Assembly (NCBI GenBank): GCA_049322795.1
Contig: JBMOQH010000017.1
Location: 1-64,000 of the forward strand
From: Immundisolibacter sp049322795
GTDB lineage: Bacteria; Pseudomonadota; Gammaproteobacteria; Immundisolibacterales; Immundisolibacteraceae
DNA length: 64,000 nucleotides
Direction of reading: 5' to 3'
The notes beneath the pieces were generated by a model, which was not told where the DNA came from, made no database searches, and saw only the letters and a list, made by a program, of their open reading frames with translations. Shown here one piece after another: positions 25,371 to 34,238 of the stretch. The number at the start of each line of letters is the position of its first letter. Position 1 is the first letter of the stretch. Both the position numbers and the translations under genes were made by a program.

Positions 25371-25856
25371 TCAATCTCGGCGGCCGCGCCACAGCAGCGC
25401 CAACCAGTAAATCTTCAGGCAAACCACCATGGCCAGCAGCAACGCAGGCCAGCTGATCGGCGCAAGCACCCGCGGCGCAAGCGCCAGCATGGCAACCGCC
25501 AGCAGCAACTTGACACCCTCCCACACCAGCAGGCGCATCGCGCCGAGTGCGGCCACCGCCGGCGGCAACGGCCGCGCGAGACCGCCGACCATCACCGCTG
25601 CCGGCGCTACCACCGTAGCCGCGCCATAAAGCGCCGATGCCATCACGCTCGCCCGCCCCGTCACGCACCAGGCGAGCAGCGCGGTGGCACATCCAGCCCA
25701 CAGCTGCACACGCAAAACGCGCCAAGGCGACAGCGCCGGCTGACGCTCACGCAGGGCCTGGGCCTCGTCGGCCGTCAACGGCTTCCAAGGCTCGGCTTCC
25801 GGCGTTTCGTCCTGAGACCAGCGCGCGTCAGGCTCAGTCAGGTCGGACATGCCCAA
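25371..25856 (-). CDS. atpI: ATP synthase assembly protein AtpI
   Basis: 161 residues. A polar N-terminal tail of about 45 residues is followed by four hydrophobic spans, the usual form of AtpI, which helps assemble the c ring. A second Met two codons in (25850) is an equally possible start. It is the first gene of the operon; sequence conservation in this family is low, so position is the main evidence. Confidence 0.88.
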   Translation of the reverse strand: MGMSDLTEPDARWSQDETPEAEPWKPLTADEAQALRERQPALSPWRVLRVQLWAGCATALLAWCVTGRASVMASALYGAATVVAPAAVMVGGLARPLPPAVAALGAMRLLVWEGVKLLLAVAMLALAPRVLAPISWPALLLAMVVCLKIYWLALLWRGRRD

Positions 25857-25939
25857 GCAGGTTCGTGCGATGCTGAGTTGCTGACAGATTGAAGCACCAA
25901 TCTGCCAGCGCCCGAGACCGCCGCGTCGGTGCGGAACAT

Positions 25940-25954
25940 GCCCGCTTGGCGGGC
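25940..25954 (-). promoter_or_regulatory. Small hairpin in the atp leader
   Basis: GCCCGC and GCGGGC form a perfect 6-bp stem with a 3-base loop, about 10-15 bases inside the expected transcript and some 85 bases before atpI. It could stabilise the 5' end of the message; no T tract follows. Confidence 0.3.
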
Positions 25955-25969
25955 CAAAAGTCGGCCGGC

Positions 25970-25998
25970 ATTATAGGGATGGCGCCGGCGCTGGGCAA
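25970..25998 (-). promoter_or_regulatory. Sigma70-like promoter of the atp operon
   Basis: On the minus strand TTGCCC (25993-25998) and a perfect TATAAT (25970-25975) are separated by 17 bp. Transcription would start near 25963 and give a leader of about 105 bases before atpI. This is the best sigma70 match I found in the window and fits a strongly expressed housekeeping operon. Confidence 0.7.
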
Positions 25999-26055
25999 GG
26001 CGCCCGGTGCCGAATATCGGCTAGACACGACATTTTTGAGGAGGATTTTGCAGCC

Positions 26056-26337
26056 ATGAGTCTTTCCATCTGGCACATCGTGATCGGGTTTTTCTTCAGC
26101 AACGGCATGCCGCACTTCATTGCCGGCGCGGCTGGCAAGAGATTTCGCTCGCCTTTGGGCGCCAACTCGTCGGCCCGTGTCAATTTGGTCTGGGGACTGA
26201 CCAACTTCGCGCTTGGCACGCTGCTGGTGCTGTGGCAGTCGCCTACGCCGGAATGGCAGAGCTTCCTGGTCGCCTACTGGCTGATGGTTGCCATGTTCGG
26301 CTTCGGAATGAGCCACTTCAGGGGCGAGGACTTCTGA
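26056..26337 (+). CDS. Conserved small membrane protein, unknown function
   Basis: 93 residues with about three hydrophobic segments (5-25, 42-60, 68-85). The recurring pattern is FFFSNGMPHFIAGAAGKRF at the start, NLVWGLTNFALGTLL in the middle and GMSHFRGEDF at the end. I recall this as a conserved but uncharacterised membrane-protein type, and I do not know its role. GAGGAGG precedes the ATG by about 9 bases. Composition is slightly less GC-rich than its neighbours. It is divergent from the atp operon and convergent with the rhodanese gene. Confidence 0.75.
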   Translation: MSLSIWHIVIGFFFSNGMPHFIAGAAGKRFRSPLGANSSARVNLVWGLTNFALGTLLVLWQSPTPEWQSFLVAYWLMVAMFGFGMSHFRGEDF

Positions 26338-26351
26338 GCCGACGCGGTTTT

Positions 26352-26392
26352 ATCGAGCGCTGAAGGGCGGCGACCGCCCTTCAGCGCTCGAT
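26352..26392. terminator. Perfect 19-bp inverted repeat between convergent genes
   Basis: ATCGAGCGCTGAAGGGCGG is followed by CGA and its exact reverse complement. The right arm covers the last four codons and stop of the rhodanese gene. No T tract follows on either strand. The position between two convergent genes suits a two-way terminator or transcript-end stabiliser. Confidence 0.6.
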
Positions 26393-26734
26393 CGACAGCC
26401 CCGCCGCCTGCCAGGCCTTGAACCCGCCGGCCAGCGACAGCACCCGGCGATAGCCCATTCGTTGCAGGCTTTCGGCGGCCAGCGCCGAGCGCCCGCCGGT
26501 TGCGCAGCACAGCACGATGGGTTGGTCCGCGTCCGGTGCCAAATCCTCGATCTTGCCCTCGAGGATGCCGCGCGGCAGCAGCGCCGCGCCCGGGATGTGG
26601 CCGGCGGCCCATTCGGCCGGTTCGCGGACATCGATCAGCAGCCCGGCTGCCTCGCCGGCGTGGCGCAGTTCCTCCAGGGTAACCTCGCGGATACGCGTTT
26701 TCACGTCCTGCAGCAGGGTTTGATAGCGGTTCAT
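26381..26734 (-). CDS. Rhodanese-domain sulfurtransferase
   Basis: 117 residues, one rhodanese domain. LLIDVREPAEWAAGHIPGA is the first signature. The active-site loop CATGGRS has Cys77, which carries the persulfide, and a six-residue loop of the sulfurtransferase (not phosphatase) type. The end GYRRVLSLAGGFKAW is the standard closing block. The donor and acceptor are unknown. It is 31 bp downstream of the Rieske beta-subunit gene on the same strand and may share its transcript. Confidence 0.9.
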   Translation of the reverse strand: MNRYQTLLQDVKTRIREVTLEELRHAGEAAGLLIDVREPAEWAAGHIPGAALLPRGILEGKIEDLAPDADQPIVLCCATGGRSALAAESLQRMGYRRVLSLAGGFKAWQAAGLSIER

Positions 26735-26765
26735 GGCGGACCTTTGTGGGTAAGTTGAACCGACC

Positions 26766-27248
26766 CTACACCATGCATGAAAGCTGGGTCATTTCGTGGT
26801 CGTTGTTGATCAGCAGAACCTTCTTGTACGCGAGCTTGAAGTCGTCGCCGTGCGCGCGCAGGCGGTGCTCGGTGCGCCCGATCCACTCCACCGGGTCGCG
26901 CCGGTTCACGCGCAGCTCGGTCAGGTGGAAGTTCGAGAAGGTCTGCACCAGGCCGTCCGGGTGGTCGTAGATCTCGATGTTCGACACCAGCCGGCGCAGG
27001 CGCGAGCGCGGCTCCTGCGTCCACGCCATGCCGGTCTTGGTGATGCGCGCCACGCGCAGGCGCAGCCGGGCGTAGTCGTCGTAGATGATGGACAGCTGCC
27101 GGGCGGGGTCGACGTCGTCCTGGTTGCAGGGCACCCAGTACAGGGCATCCTCGTCCCACAGGGCCAGCCAGTCGTCGAGCCGCTGCTCGTCGGCCAGGCG
27201 CGCCTCGCGGTACAGGAATTGCTCGACAGCGTAGCGATCGAAAGACAT
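26766..27248 (-). CDS. Aromatic-ring-hydroxylating dioxygenase, beta (small) subunit
   Basis: 160 residues from the ATG at 27248; the longer frame upstream overlaps the alpha gene in another phase. It shows the ring-hydroxylating beta family pattern: FLYREARLADEQRLDDWLALW near the start, then YWVP, IYDDYARLRLRV and a C-terminal LLINNDHE. The cone-shaped beta subunit is structural in alpha3-beta3 oxygenases. It lies 14 bp after the alpha gene, so the two form one operon. Substrate is not readable. Confidence 0.93.
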   Translation of the reverse strand: MSFDRYAVEQFLYREARLADEQRLDDWLALWDEDALYWVPCNQDDVDPARQLSIIYDDYARLRLRVARITKTGMAWTQEPRSRLRRLVSNIEIYDHPDGLVQTFSNFHLTELRVNRRDPVEWIGRTEHRLRAHGDDFKLAYKKVLLINNDHEMTQLSCMV

Positions 27249-27262
27249 CCGGCGCTCCTCCC

Positions 27263-28570
27263 TCAGGGGCTGCTCATCAGTTCGAGGTAATGGCGCCATT
27301 GCGAGCGCATGGTCAGCTCGCTGAGGTCGCCCTGGTACGGAATGCCGTCCTCGTCCGGCTGCACTGGCAGGTGCATGCCGCGGTTCATGAGGATCCACTC
27401 CACCTCGCGCGCCTGCAGGCCCTCGTAATTGCGCGCCCACACCTCGATGTCGTCGGCCAGCTGGAAGCCGGCCGGCCCGTAGGCACCCTCGTCGCGGCGC
27501 AGGCGGGCGGTGTTGATCTCGTCCGGCGCGCCCTTGAACAGGCACGGCGCGTAGTAGATATAGGTCTCGTTCACGCTGACCGGCACGCACCAGCGGATTT
27601 CCTGCAGCATGTTGAACAGGTTGGGGAAGATCACCGTGTGGGCCGGGCCTTCGGTCAGGATCTGGTTGGCCTTTTCCCTGCCGTGCAGGCGCTCCAGGCC
27701 GGCCAGATACTCGCGCTGCGCGGATTCGGGAATGTCGTTCGACCACTCGCCGGTGTAGGTCATGCCGGTGACGCGCCGCTGCGGGCGCATGTCCAGATCC
27801 GAGTGGCCGTTGCCCAGATCGCGCGCGTGGATGAGGCCGAAATAGCCCTTGCCCGGCGGCGGCGGTTTCTGGCCTTCCTTGGCCTCGAACATGTTGCCGA
27901 GGTACATGTTCGAACCGTGGGTCTGGTAGACGTGGTAGGAATCGACCGAGTTCTCCATCCACATCTTCCAGTTGCACTCGATGCGCATCCGGTAGACGCC
28001 ATGGTTCATGCTGATCTCGCCGCTCGGCGACAGGTCGCAGAAGCGGTCGATGTTGGCGGCGGCAGGGCCGAGGTGCTCTTTCAGACCTTTTCCGGTTTTG
28101 GCCAGGCTGGCAAAGATGTAGCCCCGGTACAGCTCCACCCGCGGCACGCGGAACAGGCCGTTGTCCTCGCGCTTGAAATCGGGCGGGTAGTCGTCCCGGA
28201 ACAGGATGCCCTGCAGGTCGCCCTCGCAGCTGTAGGTCCAGCCGTGGTAGGAGCAGGTGAAGGTCGGCGCGTTGCCGCTGCGCGTCTGGCACAGCGTGTT
28301 GCCGCGGTGCGTGCAGCGGTTCAGCAGCACGCGCACCTGCATGTCGCGTCCGCGGGTGATGATGATCGGCTGCTTCCCGAGATGGCCGGTGCGGTAATCG
28401 CCGACGTTCGGCACCTCGCTTTCATGGCCGACGAATACCCACTCGCGGTACCAGATGCGCTCGAGCTCTTCTTCGAAAATCGCGGGGTCCGTGTACAAGC
28501 GCGAGTGGACGCGGTCCGGGCGCACCAGGGCGGCATAGTCGATCAGCGATGAACGGGTGGCCATGTCCAT
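27263..28570 (-). CDS. Aromatic-ring-hydroxylating dioxygenase, alpha (large) subunit, Rieske type
   Basis: 435 residues. The Rieske [2Fe-2S] ligands are C86-x-H88 and C106-x2-H109 (RCTHRG, CSYHGW). The mononuclear iron site has D210, H213 and H218 in ENSVDSYHVYQTH; the third ligand is an Asp further on, probably in the QLADDIEVW region. It inserts O2 into an aromatic ring, usually giving a cis-dihydrodiol, with electrons from a ferredoxin or reductase encoded elsewhere. The start at 28570 has a GGAG site about 6 bases upstream. A candidate promoter and operator lie before it. Substrate class is not fixed. Confidence 0.95.
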   Translation of the reverse strand: MDMATRSSLIDYAALVRPDRVHSRLYTDPAIFEEELERIWYREWVFVGHESEVPNVGDYRTGHLGKQPIIITRGRDMQVRVLLNRCTHRGNTLCQTRSGNAPTFTCSYHGWTYSCEGDLQGILFRDDYPPDFKREDNGLFRVPRVELYRGYIFASLAKTGKGLKEHLGPAAANIDRFCDLSPSGEISMNHGVYRMRIECNWKMWMENSVDSYHVYQTHGSNMYLGNMFEAKEGQKPPPPGKGYFGLIHARDLGNGHSDLDMRPQRRVTGMTYTGEWSNDIPESAQREYLAGLERLHGREKANQILTEGPAHTVIFPNLFNMLQEIRWCVPVSVNETYIYYAPCLFKGAPDEINTARLRRDEGAYGPAGFQLADDIEVWARNYEGLQAREVEWILMNRGMHLPVQPDEDGIPYQGDLSELTMRSQWRHYLELMSSP

Positions 28571-28630
28571 GGGGTTCTCCTCATCCGGGTTTGGACGGCA
28601 CCGCAGACGAGGCTGCCATCCGTGCGGCGC

Positions 28631-28659
28631 AGTCTAGGCGGTTCTGGGCCGTCAGTCAG
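28631..28659 (-). promoter_or_regulatory. Candidate promoter of the Rieske alpha-beta operon
   Basis: On the minus strand CTGACT (28654-28659) and TAGACT (28631-28636) are 17 bp apart; each matches four of six consensus bases. Start would be near 28624, giving a 54-base leader. It is moderate evidence on its own, strengthened by the inverted repeat just upstream. Confidence 0.4.
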
Positions 28660-28664
28660 TCCCC

Positions 28665-28678
28665 ACCGACCGTTCGGT
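28665..28678. promoter_or_regulatory. Inverted repeat, possible operator of the Rieske operon
   Basis: ACCGA-CCGT-TCGGT is a perfect 5-bp inverted repeat five bases upstream of the candidate -35. Similar ACCGAC/GGTCGGT half-sites are used by some TetR-family regulators of catabolic genes. No TetR gene is in the window. Confidence 0.35.
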
Positions 28679-28687
28679 TGATGTCCA

Positions 28688-28918
28688 TCAGGTTCGCCGG
28701 GCCGGCGGCGTGCCGGGCGTGGGGCCTTCGCATTGCGCGCCGCAGCGCAGACAGCGCCAGCGCGCCGGCGTTCGGCCGGGCGCGGCGTGGGGACCACTAT
28801 CCACCAACTGCCATGCGTGGTATCCGCTTTCGCATTGCCGCCGGGCGCGCTCGTCCGACAGCTGGGTGCGACTTCTGAAGGGGACTACGCGCGACACCGA
28901 CTGGGCCCGTGGCAACAA
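28688..28918 (-). CDS. Possible small zinc-ribbon protein
   Basis: Up to 76 residues, read from a TTG; no ATG is available and a GTG inside is also possible. The core is CESGYHAW followed after about 20 residues by RWRCLRCGAQCEG, so C-x3-H and CxxC pairs could bind zinc. The rest is Arg/Pro-rich. It is the only plausible gene in the stretch 28571-29038; the remaining bases hold the Rieske promoter and the tRNA terminator. It could be a chance frame. Confidence 0.3.
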   Translation of the reverse strand: MLPRAQSVSRVVPFRSRTQLSDERARRQCESGYHAWQLVDSGPHAAPGRTPARWRCLRCGAQCEGPTPGTPPARRT

Positions 28919-28991
28919 GCGTGTGTGGGTGATGATAGGGCGGCGAAGGGCCGCACGCCCTGTTCAGTTTGCGCAGCGCCGCCCAGTAACG

Positions 28992-29031
28992 AAAAAACCC
29001 GCAGGTCCGGGGCTGTGGGGACTTGCGGGTT
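28992..29031 (-). terminator. Rho-independent terminator of tRNA-Val
   Basis: On the minus strand AACCCGCA-A-GTCC pairs with GGAC-C-TGCGGGTT, followed by a run of six T (complement of 28992-28997). It lies seven bases after the tRNA CCA end. Confidence 0.85.
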
Positions 29032-29038
29032 TGGTATC

Positions 29039-29115
29039 TGGTAGGCGCGATTGGACTCGAACCAACGACCCCCACCATGTCAAGGTGGTGCTCTAACCAA
29101 CTGAGCTACGCGCCT
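29039..29115 (-). tRNA. tRNA-Val (anticodon GAC)
   Basis: 77 bases including an encoded CCA at 29039-29041. The acceptor stem is AGGCGCG/CGCGCCT with discriminator A. The D arm is GCTCAGTTGGTTAGAGC. The anticodon stem CCACC/GGTGG encloses TTGACAT, giving anticodon GAC. The T arm has GGTTCGAGTCC. All helices pair fully, and an intrinsic terminator follows. Confidence 0.97.
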
Positions 29116-29306
29116 GAAATCGGCCGGCACGTTAACACAGCGGTCGGGTTGGCGGCAACGCGGCTGTGAGGTTTGGGGCCTGGCGGCCAGACTGCCTGCG
29201 TGCTCTGCGCAAACACAAAACGCCGGTGGATAGGGTGCGCTCCCGGCGCGGGGTTAGCCGCCACCGGCATACACCCCGCCCCCTCGGGCCTGCGATACTC
29301 GCCGCC

Positions 29307-30284
29307 GTGAAATTGCAGCAACTGCGTTACCTGGTCGAGATCGTGCGCCGGGACCTCAGCGTCTCGGCCGCGGCGGCGCGCCTTTACACCTCCCAGCCCG
29401 GCGTCAGCAAACAGGTGCGCCAGCTCGAGCTCGAGCTCGGCGTCGACCTGTTCCAGCGCCGCGGCAAGCAGTTCGTGGCGCTCACGCCCGCCGGCCGGGC
29501 GGTCCTCGCCCAGGCCGAGGAAATCCTCTCCCGCGCGGACACCATCCGGCGCCTGACGCGCGACCTCGCGGCGCCGGATCACGGCACGCTCGGCATCGCC
29601 ACCACGCACACGCAGGCGGGTTTCGTGCTGCCGCCGGTGCTGGGCGCCTTCCATCGCCGCTATCCGCAGGTGCGCCTGAACCTGCTGCAGGGCACGCCCC
29701 TGCAGCTGGCCGAGATGGCCGGACAGGACGACGTCGACCTGCTCATCACCACCGATGACCCGGCGCTTTACCCGCACCTGGTGCTGCTGCCGGTGGCCGG
29801 CTGGCGCTATGCGGTGTTCTGTCCACGCGGTCATCCGCTGGCCGAGACGCAAGCGCTGACGCTCGCCGCCATCGCCGAGCACCCGCTGGTGACCTACGGC
29901 TTTGCCGTCGACGGCCACTCGGCGCTGGAGGACCGCTTCACCGAGGCGGGTCTGAGCCCGCGCCTGGCGCTGACGGCGGTCGACACCTCGGTGCTCAAGC
30001 GCTACGTGCGCGAAGGACTGGGCGTCGGCCTGATGGCGGCGGTCGCCTACGACGCCGGCACCGATACCGACCTGCTGGCGCTGGACACGGGCAGCCTGCT
30101 GCCGCAGGGCCGGGTGCACGTGGGCTTCGCGCCCGGCCGTTTCCTGCGCGGCTACGTCTATGACTTCATCACCCAGCTGGCCCCGCACCTCACCCGCGAG
30201 GTGGTCGAGGAGGCCCGCACGCTGCGCGAGCCGCAGGCGATTGCGGACCTGATCGCCACCACCGCGCCGGCGGCGCTGATTTGA
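29307..30284 (+). CDS. cysB: CysB-type LysR regulator of sulfur assimilation
   Basis: 325 residues from a GTG at 29307 (E. coli 324); the family begins at KLQQLRYL, which fixes the start. The helix-turn-helix contains LYTSQPGVSKQVRQLE. IATTHTQAGFVLP and TPLQLAE supply the sulfate/acetylserine-binding residues (TTHTQAR-like). VLKRYVREGLGVGLMA is highly conserved with CysB. It activates cysteine and sulfonate assimilation genes when N-acetylserine accumulates. No cys genes are adjacent; the malic enzyme gene follows after 25 bp. Confidence 0.93.
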   Translation: MKLQQLRYLVEIVRRDLSVSAAAARLYTSQPGVSKQVRQLELELGVDLFQRRGKQFVALTPAGRAVLAQAEEILSRADTIRRLTRDLAAPDHGTLGIATTHTQAGFVLPPVLGAFHRRYPQVRLNLLQGTPLQLAEMAGQDDVDLLITTDDPALYPHLVLLPVAGWRYAVFCPRGHPLAETQALTLAAIAEHPLVTYGFAVDGHSALEDRFTEAGLSPRLALTAVDTSVLKRYVREGLGVGLMAAVAYDAGTDTDLLALDTGSLLPQGRVHVGFAPGRFLRGYVYDFITQLAPHLTREVVEEARTLREPQAIADLIATTAPAALI

Positions 30285-30309
30285 TTTTTCCACGGCAACA
30301 AACACATCC

Positions 30310-31701
<1,392 letters not shown>

Positions 31702-31739
31702 GCGGCTGCGACCACGCTGCGCACACGGGGAGAAACGAC

Positions 31740-32792
31740 ATGGAATTTGCCTGGTCGGCCGCCCAGCAGGCGCTGGCGGCTGAGCTCGAGGCGCTGTTCG
31801 AGCGCCACCCGGCGCCGGACCGTTTGCGCGCCTTCGCCGATGCCGGCGTGGCGGCCTTCGACGGCGATCTGTGGCAGGACCTGGCCGCACTGGGCTGGCT
31901 GGCTGCGGCATTGCCGCCGGGCGACGGCGGGCGCGGGCTGGGGGCCGAGGAGCTGGCGCTCGTCGCCTATGCGGCCGGCCGGGCGCTCGCGCCGGTGCCG
32001 CTCCTGGCCACGCTGCTGGCTGGGGAGGCGCTTCGCGATGCGGCGCACACCGGCCGGCGGCGGGCGCTCGCCGGTGGCGAACTGCGGGTGGCGCTGTGCC
32101 TGCCGCCGCCCGGCCGCAGCGCGCCCACGGTGTCGGTGTCGGCCGGGCGGGCGCGCGGCGTGCTGTCGCCGGTGGCGGACGGCCCGCTGGCGGATGCCGT
32201 GCTGTGCGCCGATGACCGCGGCATGGCCTGGCTGGTCGAGCTACCCGACCGGGCGGTGCAGCGCCGCCAGCTCGCCACGCTCGACCTCGCCCACACCGCA
32301 GCCGAAATCACGCTGGACGGGGCGCCCGCGCTGGCGCTTGGGCCGGCCGACGATTGGCGCGACCGCGCCGCCATCCTGACGGCTTTCGAGCAACTCGGCG
32401 GCGCGCAGCGCTGCCTCGATCTTGCGGTCGGCTACGCACGGCAGCGGTACGCCTTCGGCCAGCCGATCGGTGCCTTTCAGGCGCTCAAGCACAAGCTCGC
32501 CCGGTTGCACGTGGAAGTCGAGCTCGCGCGCGCCAACGCCTATTTCGGCGCGTACGCCCTGGGCCGGAACGACCCGGCGCTGCTGGCCGAGGCGGCGGCG
32601 CTCGCCCGTGCCAGCGCCACCGACACCTACCTGCTGGCGGCGCAGGAGAGCCTGCACGTGCACGGCGGGGTCGGCTTCACCTGGGCCTGCGAGGCGCATC
32701 TGCACCTGCGCCGGGCGCGCGCGCTGGAGGCGGTGCTCGGTGGCGCCGCGGCCTGGCGGGCACGGTTGATCGACGCCCCGGACGCCGCCTGA
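31740..32792 (+). CDS. Acyl-CoA dehydrogenase, smaller divergent subunit
   Basis: 350 residues, shorter than the usual 380-400. The C-terminal FAD domain is recognisable (RYAFGQPIGAFQALKHKLARL and LHVHGGVGFTWACEAHLHLRR), but the N-terminal and middle domains are poorly conserved and Ala-rich. The usual catalytic Glu motif (GT-E-Q) is absent. It precedes a full acyl-CoA dehydrogenase by 10 bp. The same arrangement is known for heteromeric enzymes of steroid side-chain degradation, where one subunit is degenerate. A heteromer here is inferred. AGGAG-like GGGGAGAAACGAC precedes the ATG. Confidence 0.88.
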   Translation: MEFAWSAAQQALAAELEALFERHPAPDRLRAFADAGVAAFDGDLWQDLAALGWLAAALPPGDGGRGLGAEELALVAYAAGRALAPVPLLATLLAGEALRDAAHTGRRRALAGGELRVALCLPPPGRSAPTVSVSAGRARGVLSPVADGPLADAVLCADDRGMAWLVELPDRAVQRRQLATLDLAHTAAEITLDGAPALALGPADDWRDRAAILTAFEQLGGAQRCLDLAVGYARQRYAFGQPIGAFQALKHKLARLHVEVELARANAYFGAYALGRNDPALLAEAAALARASATDTYLLAAQESLHVHGGVGFTWACEAHLHLRRARALEAVLGGAAAWRARLIDAPDAA

Positions 32793-32802
32793 GGAGGCCA
32801 CC

Positions 32803-34077
32803 ATGGACTTTCGTGACAGTCCCGAGGAAGCCGCTTTCCGCAGCGAGGCGAGTGCCTGGCTGGAGGCGAACGCGCCGACGCGCGATCCGGCCGCCGTCGA
32901 GCCCGGCGTGTTCGAGCACTGGCCGACCGCGGCGCAGATGCAGGCCGCACGCGCATGGCAGCGGCGCAAGTTCGACGCCGGCTGGGCCGGCGTGTTCTGG
33001 CCCGTCAAGTACGGCGGGCGCGGCGGCAGCGTCATGCAGCAGATCATCTGGGACCAGGAGGAGCGGCGCGTGGTCACGCCGCCGGCGGTGCTGCTGATGG
33101 GACAGGGCCACGTCGGCTACACGCTGCTCGCGCACGGCACGGCCGAGCAGAAGGCGCGCTGGCTGCCGCCCACGCTGCGCGGCGAGTTGGCCTGGTGCCA
33201 GCTGTTCAGCGAGCCCGGGGCGGGCTCGGACTTCGCGGCGCTGGCCTGCGCGGCGGTGCGGGATGGCGACGGCTGGCGCATCCGCGGCGACAAGGTGTGG
33301 ATTTCCGACGGCGCCTACGCCGATCGCGGTTTTCTGGTGACGCGTACCGATCCACACGGCCCCAAGCACAAGGGCCTGACCTGCTTCGTGATCGACATGC
33401 GTGCTGCCGGCGTGCGGGTCGAGGACGTGCGCCACCCGAACGGCGGCTCGCATTTCAGCCACGTGTGCTTTGACGACATGCGCGTACCGGACACGGACCG
33501 CGTCGGGGCCGTCGACGACGGCTGGCGCGTGGCGCTCACCACGCTGATGTACGAGCGTTTCTTCGTCGGCGCCTGGGGGTCGTCGGGCGCCTTCGGCGGC
33601 CCGCAGCTACGCCATCTGATTGATCTCGCCGCGCAATGCCGCGGCGGCGGCCGGCCGGCGATGCAGGACGATTCCGTGCGCCAGCGCCTGGCGGCGTTCA
33701 CGGTGCGCGCGCGGGCCATCCAGCACATGAGCTATCGGGTGCTGACCACCGTCTCGCAGGGCGGCATTCCGGGCCCGGAGGGCTCCATCGTGAAGATGGA
33801 ATTCGCCCGCCTGTCGCAGGAAATGACCAACTTTGGCCTGGAACTGATGGGTCCGGACGCCATGCTGGCGGGTGCCGACGCGCCCTGGCAGGGCGCGTTT
33901 CAGGCGGCACTGCTCGAGAACCCCTGCATGCGCATCGCCGGCGGCACCGACGAAATCCAGCGCACCATCATCGGCGAACGCCTGCTCGGCCTGTCGCCGG
34001 AAACCCATGTTCCGCGTGACCTGCCGTTTCGGGACCTGCCGCGCGGGGGCGGCTGGCGACCGACCACGACCAATTGA
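32803..34077 (+). CDS. Acyl-CoA dehydrogenase, larger subunit
   Basis: 424 residues. The FAD- and substrate-binding block WCQLFSEPGAGSDFAAL and KVWISDGAYAD are intact. The C-terminus has ENPCMRIAGGTDEIQRTIIGERLLGL. The IAGGTDEIQ form is typical of the FadE class that pairs with a divergent partner in steroid and other bulky-acid catabolism. It introduces the alpha,beta double bond in an acyl-CoA, passing electrons to ETF. GAGGAGG precedes the ATG. With the gene upstream it makes a two-gene unit. Confidence 0.92.
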   Translation: MDFRDSPEEAAFRSEASAWLEANAPTRDPAAVEPGVFEHWPTAAQMQAARAWQRRKFDAGWAGVFWPVKYGGRGGSVMQQIIWDQEERRVVTPPAVLLMGQGHVGYTLLAHGTAEQKARWLPPTLRGELAWCQLFSEPGAGSDFAALACAAVRDGDGWRIRGDKVWISDGAYADRGFLVTRTDPHGPKHKGLTCFVIDMRAAGVRVEDVRHPNGGSHFSHVCFDDMRVPDTDRVGAVDDGWRVALTTLMYERFFVGAWGSSGAFGGPQLRHLIDLAAQCRGGGRPAMQDDSVRQRLAAFTVRARAIQHMSYRVLTTVSQGGIPGPEGSIVKMEFARLSQEMTNFGLELMGPDAMLAGADAPWQGAFQAALLENPCMRIAGGTDEIQRTIIGERLLGLSPETHVPRDLPFRDLPRGGGWRPTTTN

Positions 34078-34180
34078 GAGCCGAATCCGACCAATTGAAC
34101 AGCGCCAAGAGGCTTGGGACGCCGTCCTGAAGTGCGTCCGACACCGCGCCGACAACCGGTCATCAACCCACCGGCAAGGG

Positions 34181-34209
34181 TTGGCGGGCCGCGCCATCCG
34201 GGTTATAAA
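34181..34209 (+). promoter_or_regulatory. Sigma70-like promoter before the SleB-type hydrolase
   Basis: TTGGCG (34181-34186) and TATAAA (34204-34209) are separated by 17 bp, 30 bp ahead of the start codon at 34239. Confidence 0.5.
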
Positions 34210-34238
34210 GCCGTCAGGCTTCACCCGTGAGGAACGGG

